From: Anaerolineae bacterium
GTDB lineage: Bacteria > Chloroflexota > Anaerolineae > Promineifilales > Promineifilaceae
Assembly: GCA_007123775.1 (NCBI GenBank)
Contig: SLGK01000069.1
Location: forward strand, 1-35,768
Direction of reading: 5' to 3'
Length of the DNA: 35,768 nt
Under the pieces are notes generated by a model. It was not told where the DNA came from. It saw nothing but the letters and a program-made list of their open reading frames with translations, and searched no databases. The translations under genes were made by a program, and so were the position numbers. Below are positions 14,879 through 21,697 of the stretch, piece by piece; within the stretch, counting starts at the first letter, position 1; every line of letters begins with the position of its first letter.

Positions 14879-16132
14879 TTACGGGCATTGAATCACGCCC
14901 TGTGCCCACAGGCAGCTACCGCAAGCCGGGAAGCCATTGCTAAAGCAGTCATCTTCATTGTCTTCTGACAGCTCACAGCCGCCGCAAACGGTGCAGGGCG
15001 CAAACGAAAAGCTCTGTACCTTTTGGCGGTAGGTCAGGTAGGGTTCATCTAGCCAGATTTCCAGCAAATCCCGCTCATTGACGTTGCCCACCACATGCCG
15101 GCGCGACCGGTGGGGCTTGCCGTGTAGATAGCTCTCATGGTTGTGCATCAGCGGCCAGCAAGGGGAGACGCTGCCATCCCAGCTAATGGAAAGCGAGCCA
15201 CTGGCAATAAAGTTGCAGACGTCATTGGCCGCCCCCAGGCTGTTACCGGCAAAGGTCACATTGCAGCCACTGCGCAAGGCTTGCACAAAAGCGGCCTGCG
15301 TTGTATCGTCCAGGTCCATGCGGGGCAGGCTTAGCTTGGGCAGCCAGGGCGAATCCATGTAGGTCAAATTCCGCAAGGTGTGAGTGTAGAGCATCTCAGC
15401 CTGCATCTCGGCCGTATAGGGCATCACGTTGCTGACGGAGTAATGTTTGGCCCCAACCGAACGGCCGATTTTCAGCACGGCCGGTAAGTCGTCGATGTTG
15501 CGGGCCATGGCCACAAAAGCAATGCCAATGCCTGGCCGCGGATGATGGCTGCCTGGGCGCAGCTTACGGAAACGCGCCAAATTGGCGATTACTTTTGGCA
15601 GTTCGGCCCCTAGCCGCACGTCGGCATAACTTTCCGGGCTGGCCCCATCAATCGAGACCCAAAGCAGGTCCAGCCCGGCCTCAATAAGAGCACGCGACCG
15701 TTTTTCAGTCAGCATAGTGCCGTTGGTAATCAGCTCGGTGCGTGCCCCGGCGGCATGGGCCTGGGCAATCCAATCCACCGTGCGCTTGTGAAAAAGCGGC
15801 TCGCCCAAACCGCCAAAAAAGAGGGTAGGGGGGGTGTCTAGCCGCCGCACGCTGTGCAGAATACGGCCGAATGTCTCATCGCTCATTTTGCCCGGGTTTT
15901 CGTCCCAGTTGTTGCGAATGCAGATGCGGCAGGCGATGTTGCAAGCGTTGGTCGGCTCAATATAAACTTTGGTCAAATGGGTGACGGGGCGGTGCATTTT
16001 GACCTGGTCGCCGTCACTTTCTAGCCGTACTTTGGCTCCCGGCTGTAAGCCGTACTGCGCTACGACTGCCGACGGAAGTATCAGTCGCCCTTCAGCGTCA
16101 ATTTCGCCCCATAATGTTGGTCTGCTGTTCAT
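14879..16132 (-). CDS. Radical SAM/SPASM protein with AbrB-like N-terminus
   Basis: This is a 417-aa protein. Residues 5-48 read as a SpoVT/AbrB-like swapped-hairpin domain (GEIDAEGRLILPSAVVAQYG, then LQPGAKV). The radical SAM core starts at KVYIEPTNACNIACRICIRN, with the iron-sulfur CxxxCxxC at Cys64, Cys68 and Cys71, followed by a GGLGEP motif that fits the SAM-binding GGEP position. The C-terminal 45 residues are Cys-rich (CTVCGGC, CFSNGFPACGSCLWAQ, final QCP) and should hold auxiliary clusters as in SPASM proteins. The YIEPTN..C..CIRN..W start and the CLWAQGVIQCP ending remind me of the radical SAM maturases associated with tungsten aldehyde:ferredoxin oxidoreductases, but no such oxidoreductase is in the window, so the substrate is open. 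Its 3' end faces the regulator with a 28-bp gap. Confidence 0.88.
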   Translation of the reverse strand: MNSRPTLWGEIDAEGRLILPSAVVAQYGLQPGAKVRLESDGDQVKMHRPVTHLTKVYIEPTNACNIACRICIRNNWDENPGKMSDETFGRILHSVRRLDTPPTLFFGGLGEPLFHKRTVDWIAQAHAAGARTELITNGTMLTEKRSRALIEAGLDLLWVSIDGASPESYADVRLGAELPKVIANLARFRKLRPGSHHPRPGIGIAFVAMARNIDDLPAVLKIGRSVGAKHYSVSNVMPYTAEMQAEMLYTHTLRNLTYMDSPWLPKLSLPRMDLDDTTQAAFVQALRSGCNVTFAGNSLGAANDVCNFIASGSLSISWDGSVSPCWPLMHNHESYLHGKPHRSRRHVVGNVNERDLLEIWLDEPYLTYRQKVQSFSFAPCTVCGGCELSEDNEDDCFSNGFPACGSCLWAQGVIQCP

Positions 16133-16348
16133 CGTTTACTTGCCTTTGTCCTTGTCAATTAGCGGTTGGCTTACGGCCGTTTCTGCGCCTCTAAGGATAC
16201 GTAGCAGGTACGGCAATATCACCATCGTCCCCAACTTACCATGATGCAAGCCGCTGCCGGTAGTGGATAAACGCGCTCTTTGCTCTGTCGATTGTCACAT
16301 TCTGCCAGACTATGTAAAATGTTGCCCAAGTCAAAGGAACAGGTAGAC
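16133..16348. other. Divergent intergenic region between radical SAM and membrane genes
   Basis: A 216-bp spacer. It contains one ACGGCCGT palindrome near 16174, showing the motif is not confined to coding DNA, and a good plus-strand promoter at 16292-16320. No minus-strand promoter for the radical SAM gene was convincing. Confidence 0.6.
16292..16320 (+). promoter_or_regulatory. Sigma70-type promoter for the membrane protein
   Basis: TTGTCA (16292-16297) and TAAAAT (16315-16320) are separated by exactly 17 bp. The predicted transcription start near 16327 lies 22 nt before ATG 16349. This also argues against the upstream in-frame ATG at 16280, which would lie ahead of the promoter. Confidence 0.6.
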
Positions 16349-17119
16349 ATGGACCAATTACGCAAACCATTTTTTGTTGCGGCCGTTGTTTTGCTGGCGC
16401 TGACGATTTTGTTGGAAATCGGCTCGCTGGCGGTCATTGGCGGCCAACCGGCCAGCAGCGCCGACATTCTGAGCCTGATCCCCATCGAGGAAACAGAAGT
16501 GCGCGAGGCGTTTGACGACCTGAGCGAGTCAGAACGGCGCAAGCTGGCCAGCCAGGATAGGCCGCCGGGCATGGCCATTACCTATCTGGCGCTGCTGGAT
16601 GGGCTGGTTTTGTTTACGATTGGTCTGATTGGGATTAGTCTGCTGGTGCCGGAATATGCCCACGGCAAGGTTCAGGGAATCGCTACCCTGGTTTTCGCCC
16701 TGATTGTGATCATCGCCGGCATTGCCATGATTTTTGTGGCCGTCGCCGCCCTGATGCTGATGGTCTCTCTCTTTCTGGCCGTACCCTTTGGCACGCTGGC
16801 CTATCTGGCCGGCTATGGCTTTTTCAACACGGCCGGGGCGCGTATTGCCCTCGGTTTGTTGATGAGCTTCAAGCTGGGTGCGGCTGTTTGTCTGGTGGTG
16901 GCTCAGCAGCGCTTTCTGCAAAACAAGGGGCTGGTGCTGCTCATCCTGACCGCACTGCTGGGCAACGTCATCATCAGTTTCCTGCACGGCCTGGTTCCCG
17001 GCTTCCTGGTCAGCATCACCGACGCCATCGCTGCCATTGTCGTAGCCATTCTGGCCGTCATCTGGGCTGTCTTTCTACTGATTGGCTCAATTCCCGCTAT
17101 TATCAAGACCGTTACGTGA
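16349..17119 (+). CDS. Polytopic membrane protein of unknown function
   Basis: This is a 256-aa protein beginning MDQLRKPFFVAAVVLLALTI. I chose ATG 16349 because AAAGGAAC and AGG precede it and a promoter lies just upstream; the frame extends to an ATG at 16280, but those 23 residues are not hydrophobic and precede the promoter. About six or seven hydrophobic segments are visible (roughly 8-32, 78-100, 107-150 as one or two, 152-170, 180-197, 206-225, 228-250). A soluble loop lies at 35-75 with the charged stretch ETEVREAFDDLSESERRK. I do not recognise a family and see no catalytic motif. It is convergent with the 153-aa gene that follows. Confidence 0.8.
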   Translation: MDQLRKPFFVAAVVLLALTILLEIGSLAVIGGQPASSADILSLIPIEETEVREAFDDLSESERRKLASQDRPPGMAITYLALLDGLVLFTIGLIGISLLVPEYAHGKVQGIATLVFALIVIIAGIAMIFVAVAALMLMVSLFLAVPFGTLAYLAGYGFFNTAGARIALGLLMSFKLGAAVCLVVAQQRFLQNKGLVLLILTALLGNVIISFLHGLVPGFLVSITDAIAAIVVAILAVIWAVFLLIGSIPAIIKTVT

Positions 17120-17162
17120 AACGTGATGTGTGACCAGTTCGCGTCGCCCATCACGCTTCACG
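17115..17162. terminator. Hairpin between convergent genes
   Basis: CGTGAAACGTGATG (17115-17128) pairs with CATCACGCTTCACG (17149-17162), 13 of 14 positions, across a 20-bp loop. It overlaps the stop codon of the membrane protein and lies 34 bp from the stop of the facing gene. There is no T-tract, so it is either a bidirectional terminator or a REP-like element. Confidence 0.5.
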
Positions 17163-17196
17163 CATCACAGCTTGCTCTGAACGCAGTTGAAGGGTT

Positions 17197-17658
17197 TCAC
17201 GGAATTTCAACCCGACACCCCAGCGGGCAGCTGATCTGCAAAATCCCCCCTTCTTCATAGAACTGAAAGCTGGCGGGACGGCCGCGTAGCCTTTGTTCAA
17301 TGGTCAGGCCCCGCTCACCTCGCTGCAAGACAGCCACGTCGGCCGTTCCCTGGCGCAGTTCTAATGAGAGGGTACGAATGGGTGTGGACGAAGCAGCAAT
17401 ATCCAGGCGGCAGCTTCCGCCTTCGGGAAAGTCAAAGACGCCCTGCCGCAACTGCTGGCGACAGGCGGCCGGCGTGGTGGCCGCCAGATCGTTGGCGGTC
17501 AAACCTTGCTCACGGCTGAGCAGCCCGCCCGCTCGCGCCAGCCAGTCCGGGCTGAGGCTATCTATCTCCCCATTGTGACGACTGACGCCCACGGCCGTTC
17601 CCGCCACAAACAGGAGCACCAGCACAATCACGATAACCAGCAGAACTTTGGGATTCAT
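17197..17658 (-). CDS. Single-pass membrane-anchored hypothetical protein
   Basis: This is a 153-aa protein starting MNPKVLLVIVIVLVLLFVAG, an N-terminal membrane helix with little before it. An extracytoplasmic domain of about 125 residues follows and carries four Cys (in PAACRQQ, GSCRLDI and the C-terminal ISCPLGC), possibly disulfide-bonded. The frame extends upstream to 17757, but ATG 17658 is preferred because it starts 7 nt after the stop of the 908-aa gene and puts the membrane helix at the N-terminus. Co-transcription with that gene is likely. No family was recognised. Confidence 0.75.
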   Translation of the reverse strand: MNPKVLLVIVIVLVLLFVAGTAVGVSRHNGEIDSLSPDWLARAGGLLSREQGLTANDLAATTPAACRQQLRQGVFDFPEGGSCRLDIAASSTPIRTLSLELRQGTADVAVLQRGERGLTIEQRLRGRPASFQFYEEGGILQISCPLGCRVEIP

Positions 17659-17665
17659 AGGTAGT

Positions 17666-20392
17666 TTACTGAACCTCAAACGCCCCAATATCACACAGCG
17701 CATCGCGCGGCTGTCCACGCTGGTCGGTGGCCGGGCAGAAACCGCCCTCAACGGCATTGCGGGCCGGGCTGTTAGGGGGCAGAGCCTGGGTCTGGGTAGG
17801 CCCGCCGTTGTCTTGCAGCGTTCCCAACAGCGGATTCACGTTTAGCAGGTTGCCGGTCAGATCGCCAACCAGGGTACACCCCCCGCTTTGCCCCAGCAAA
17901 TTATACCCTTGTGACTCAAACGAGCCGCTGCAATCCGGGCCGGTCGCGGCGCTGTTACCGGCAATCAGGACCGCCCGTAAGCTGGCACTGCCGCTATTGA
18001 AGATGCCACCGCCGCCGCCACTGCCGCCATTGCCGTTAAGCGTGACGTGTTCGACCGTCAGCGTGCCCGTATTGAAAACGCCACCGCCCTGACCCCTGCG
18101 ACCAGGTGGGTTGCCACTACCACCGCTGCCGGTAAGGTTTTCACTAATTGTACTATTCTGAATGACGAGCGTACCGTTGTTATAGATGCCAGCACCATCC
18201 CCGCCGGTTCCTCCACCGGCCAAGCCACCGGCACCGCCTGACCCGGTGCTGTTGCCGTAGATACTGCTTTGATTAACCGCCAGCGTGCCGGCATTGAAGA
18301 TACCGGCTCCACGCCCGCCCCGGCCACCGGTGCCAAGCCCAGTGCTAGGCTCACCGCTGCTGGTCTGATTGTTACGCACGGTGCTGCGGTTAAGGGTAAG
18401 CGTGCCCTGATTGTAGATACCACCGCCATCAGCACCGGCACCGGCAGTTCTCACCAAAAGGTCCAGTTGCCAAAACTGGGGTGTAGCAAGAAACTGAATC
18501 TGGGGGGTAATCTGCACTCGGACAAGCTCGGCCGATTCTGAGGGTTGGGGGGCAGCGGTCACCGGTACAGCACCCGGTTGAGGCAGGTTGGCAACGGGCG
18601 ATGAAGCAGCACGGCCGTTTTGGATAACCAGCCGGTTCAGCGTCACCGTTCTGCCTGTTGGTACCAACACCACGCGCTCGACCCCGCTACCGTTGATGAT
18701 AGTCTGGCCGCCGCGTGAACCCTGTAACGTCACGTTTTGGTTCAAGACCAAATTCTCAAAATAAGTGCCGGCAGCAATGGCAATGACAGCCCCATCGGCT
18801 GCGGCATTAACCGCCGTTTGAATCGAATTAAAGGGACAGCCTGACGAGCAAACAGAAACGGGCAACACAACGGCCGTTTGCTCAACCGTTGCGTCGGCGA
18901 AACCAGCGGCAGACACGGTAAAACTGTTCTCGAAGGTAACGGCCGTTGTCGGCTGCAAACGAATCCGTATCGTCTGCGCGGTCTCGGCAGCCAGGTCACG
19001 CAAATCACAGGTTAGCAATCGGTCAGTGACTTCAAACGGACAGGTGCGCACGCCCACAATCTCCGCCTCCAGAACATTCAGCCCGTTGGGAACGGTGTAG
19101 CGCAGCCGCGCATTCTCAGCCAACCGGTCGGTACTGTTGCCCACCTGCAGCCGATAAGTGAACGGTTCGTTGATTACCAGCGCATCTGACACTGGCTCAG
19201 TTTGCGAAACCAACAACGATAGGCCGGTGGCGGGATTGATCTCGGTTGTTACCGGCCCCGCGGTTACTTCAGCCTCGCTGCTGGCAATCTGAAAGATGTC
19301 TTGCCGCGTACCTACCGCCGCCGGACCAGGCAGGAGGGGGAAGACGACGTCGGCACTTTCGCCCGCACGCAGGGCGGTTAAACTGCACCGGAGCAAGCCA
19401 TCATCACTCTGGCAGTTATCGGTCAGACTGCCAATATCAATGCCGGTCGGCCGCTGATAGGACACGGTCAGGTTGGTGGCATCAGAAGGGCCGTTATTGT
19501 GAACAGTGATCAGGTAATTTAGCTGGCTACCCACGCTGACGGGTGCGGCCGGGCCGCTGACTTCGGCTTCCAGGTCAACTTCGGCGGTAACGGCCGTTCC
19601 CACCGTTACCAGCGGCGCGTCGGTTGGTTCAATATCGCTGCTGGTCAGGCCTACCGTATAGCTGATGACACCCCGTGTCGTGCCGCCCACCAATACCGAA
19701 ATGCCGACCGAACGTTCATCGTTTGGCAGCAATGGCTCAGGCAGCAAACAGCGAACGGCCTGCCACGACTCAAAGTAGTCACATTCATTGGCTACCAGGA
19801 ATGAAACGCCTTCGGGCAGCACGCTTTCGATAACGACCTGGTTGGCCGTGCGACGGCCGTTATTGGTCACGTTGATAGTGTAGCTCAACACCTCACCCGC
19901 CACGGCCGGATCGTTAGACGGCGTCACGACCAGCTCTAACTGGGGCGGGCGGGTTAGCAGGTAAATGCCCGTACCTATCCCAACCAGCAGCACTACTGCC
20001 GCCACGACGACGATAATCCACCAGGGAAACGGCCGTTTCTCCACCACCTGCTCCGGCACGACAAATGTGACCGATGGCCCTTCGGCAAACTCCTCATCCG
20101 GGACGCGAATTCCTACCGCGTCCAGCCGGAACAGATAGTTACCCGCCGCTGCTTCCGGCGGCACGTTGATGCGCACCGTGTACTGCTGCACCCCGGCAAT
20201 GGCAAACTCGCGTTCACTTTCCCCGGCCAGCGTAAACCAGTCCGCCTGGGCCTCGCCCTGAGGCACAATGTGGGCGCGGGCTGGCAGTTGGCGGCCGGAT
20301 GTATTAGCCACCGTGAAGGAAACCTCACCCTGCCGGTCATCGTTTAAGACGACACTATTCGTAGCTGTTGTGATGGCAAACGTGTTGGACAT
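17666..20392 (-). CDS. DUF11/beta-helix surface protein with choice-of-anchor-Q-like C-terminus
   Basis: A 908-aa protein. Residues 1-118 form a beta-rich domain without a signal peptide (FTVANTSGRQLPARA, NYLFRLDAVG), presumably cytoplasmic. A membrane helix follows at 123-147 (WWIIVVVAAVVLLVGIGTGI), with EKR before it, suggesting N-in/C-out. Three DUF11-like repeats cover about 151-500 (YTINVTNNGRRTA, YLITVHNNGPSDA, YRLQVGNSTDRLA). Residues 510-860 are a right-handed beta-helix (IQTAVNAAADGAVIAIAAGT; then repeated GGIYNQGTLTLNRS, AGIFNAGTLAVNQS, AGIYNNGTLVIQNS and GGVFNTGTLTVEH turns with Gly-rich loops). The tail NPLLGTLQDNGGPTQTQALP...CDIGAFE matches the choice-of-anchor-Q type. It is probably a cell-envelope protein. 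It is on the same strand as, and downstream of, the injection-system genes, but I cannot tell whether it belongs to them. Confidence 0.87.
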   Translation of the reverse strand: MSNTFAITTATNSVVLNDDRQGEVSFTVANTSGRQLPARAHIVPQGEAQADWFTLAGESEREFAIAGVQQYTVRINVPPEAAAGNYLFRLDAVGIRVPDEEFAEGPSVTFVVPEQVVEKRPFPWWIIVVVAAVVLLVGIGTGIYLLTRPPQLELVVTPSNDPAVAGEVLSYTINVTNNGRRTANQVVIESVLPEGVSFLVANECDYFESWQAVRCLLPEPLLPNDERSVGISVLVGGTTRGVISYTVGLTSSDIEPTDAPLVTVGTAVTAEVDLEAEVSGPAAPVSVGSQLNYLITVHNNGPSDATNLTVSYQRPTGIDIGSLTDNCQSDDGLLRCSLTALRAGESADVVFPLLPGPAAVGTRQDIFQIASSEAEVTAGPVTTEINPATGLSLLVSQTEPVSDALVINEPFTYRLQVGNSTDRLAENARLRYTVPNGLNVLEAEIVGVRTCPFEVTDRLLTCDLRDLAAETAQTIRIRLQPTTAVTFENSFTVSAAGFADATVEQTAVVLPVSVCSSGCPFNSIQTAVNAAADGAVIAIAAGTYFENLVLNQNVTLQGSRGGQTIINGSGVERVVLVPTGRTVTLNRLVIQNGRAASSPVANLPQPGAVPVTAAPQPSESAELVRVQITPQIQFLATPQFWQLDLLVRTAGAGADGGGIYNQGTLTLNRSTVRNNQTSSGEPSTGLGTGGRGGRGAGIFNAGTLAVNQSSIYGNSTGSGGAGGLAGGGTGGDGAGIYNNGTLVIQNSTISENLTGSGGSGNPPGRRGQGGGVFNTGTLTVEHVTLNGNGGSGGGGGIFNSGSASLRAVLIAGNSAATGPDCSGSFESQGYNLLGQSGGCTLVGDLTGNLLNVNPLLGTLQDNGGPTQTQALPPNSPARNAVEGGFCPATDQRGQPRDALCDIGAFEVQ

Positions 20393-20426
20393 AAAGACCT
20401 CGCCACAAACTCAGAATGTTGAGATG

Positions 20427-21050
20427 CTACTCTCGATTGATACTGGGCAAAAATATCGTAGCAGGATCTGTGCTAAAACGAAGCGGCAGCACAGGTACTG
20501 GATCCAATGGATCGTAAGTTGCGCCACCATTCCAGGCAACGTACCCCTCCGCTTTCACACCGGGCGGCATAGTCATCCGGGCATAGGCACTGAACGTCGT
20601 GAAGTTGACAAGGATCGCATTCTGCCAGGTAGCGGATATGGTAGAAACGGGATCGGCGGCAATGCGCACCATGCTGTTGGGCGGTACATTGACGCTTGTG
20701 TTGATGAAAGTAGTACCATTTAAGCGAAAGGTTTGGATGCCAACAGTAGCCGCAACGTTGTTCGTATTGTACAGAAACAGAATCGTGACGCTGGTATTCT
20801 CGTCCTGCGGCGTAAAGTAAATGGTTGTTGTGTTGGCCCCGGCAGCAGCCTGCAACTCAGCCGGGTCAGGTTGATATTGTTCGGGAATAACAACCTGGGG
20901 TGTGTCAGAAGGATTACTGTCACTAAACTCAACATCGGGAGCATTCGATAACTGCAACGTAGCTTTCTCTTGCGCCAATGACTGGGATCCCAGCCATAGC
21001 GCAACAGCAATAACCAGACCTGCTGTCAAAAAGGGTAATACTTTCCGCAT
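20427..21050 (-). CDS. Secreted hypothetical protein
   Basis: A 207-aa protein with a clear signal peptide (MRKVLPFLTAGLVIAVALWL, cleavage after SLA). The mature part is beta-rich (TIYFTPQDENTSVTILFLYN, PPNSMVRIAADP) and ends in ATIFLPSINRE. The frame extends to ATG 21077, but GGAG lies 8 nt before ATG 21050, making that the best start; ATG 21056 is also possible. It lies 34 bp upstream of the 908-aa surface protein on the same strand, suggesting shared transcription. No family was recognised. The composition fits a small surface or matrix protein. Confidence 0.75.
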   Translation of the reverse strand: MRKVLPFLTAGLVIAVALWLGSQSLAQEKATLQLSNAPDVEFSDSNPSDTPQVVIPEQYQPDPAELQAAAGANTTTIYFTPQDENTSVTILFLYNTNNVAATVGIQTFRLNGTTFINTSVNVPPNSMVRIAADPVSTISATWQNAILVNFTTFSAYARMTMPPGVKAEGYVAWNGGATYDPLDPVPVLPLRFSTDPATIFLPSINRE

Positions 21051-21148
21051 TTTCATATCTCCATTTATGGTTGCCATTCAGTCTCTGAGGAAACTTGATT
21101 GGCCAAAAATATACCTGGTTAAACGGCGCTCACCAAGCATAGCCGCTA

Positions 21149-21697
21149 TCATGTGAAGACCAGCTCATAGGTTACATAGACCGGCTTTTCTGCCTGGATA
21201 ATGCGTTCAAGCAACGGTTGGTAAACGGCCGTTGCCCCCGGCGCTTCTACCAAAATATGAAAGGGACGGGGTTGCCCATCCTCCTCCAGTGGCGATTCTG
21301 TAATCGTAAAGCCAGAGACGCCGGTGGCCGTCTCCAAAAAGCCAATCAGCCCCCGGTTCGTGCCCCGCCAGTGGGACAGATAAGCGGCCGCCGCGATCAG
21401 CTCCCGCAGCCGCCCCAATCCGGGCGGAAACAGGGTCGCCGCCGTCTGCTCATCCAGCCGTTCCGGTACGTGGCTAAACAGCCGGTCCAGGTCAACCCAA
21501 CCCGCCAGATAAGCGGCAAAGGCATCCGGCGCCTGGTAAGGGTCAAAATAATCTTCCAGATTAGCCAGCGCTGCCTCGGCCGGGGCGGGCAGTGCCTCCA
21601 TGACGGCCAGCAGGGCCGCCAGCGGACTGCCCGGCGTGACGGTGCGCTGAAACACCTCCGGCAGCAAGCGGGCTATCTCAGCTTGCCTCATCGTCAC
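21149..21697 (-). CDS. gpI-like baseplate protein of the contractile injection system
   Basis: A 182-aa protein resembling the phage tail protein I family (TIGR02242-like, Afp12 position). It starts RQAEIARLLPEVFQRTV, with the central block DPYQAPDAFAAYLAGWVDLD and then YLSHWRGTNRGLIGFLETATG, the characteristic WRGT.RGL segment. In relatives it pairs with the gpJ protein to form baseplate wedges. The ATG overlaps the end of the gpJ gene by 20 nt, so translation is probably coupled. It is the last recognisable gene of the cluster. Confidence 0.85.
   Translation of the reverse strand: MTMRQAEIARLLPEVFQRTVTPGSPLAALLAVMEALPAPAEAALANLEDYFDPYQAPDAFAAYLAGWVDLDRLFSHVPERLDEQTAATLFPPGLGRLRELIAAAAYLSHWRGTNRGLIGFLETATGVSGFTITESPLEEDGQPRPFHILVEAPGATAVYQPLLERIIQAEKPVYVTYELVFT

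Noticed and set aside
16280-16348. Longer start for the membrane protein
   Set aside because: It lies upstream of a good promoter and has no ribosome binding site. ATG 16349 has both.
17659-17757. Longer start for the 153-aa membrane-anchored protein
   Set aside because: The added residues overlap the 3' end of the beta-helix gene and would bury the membrane helix. ATG 17658 follows the upstream stop by 7 nt.
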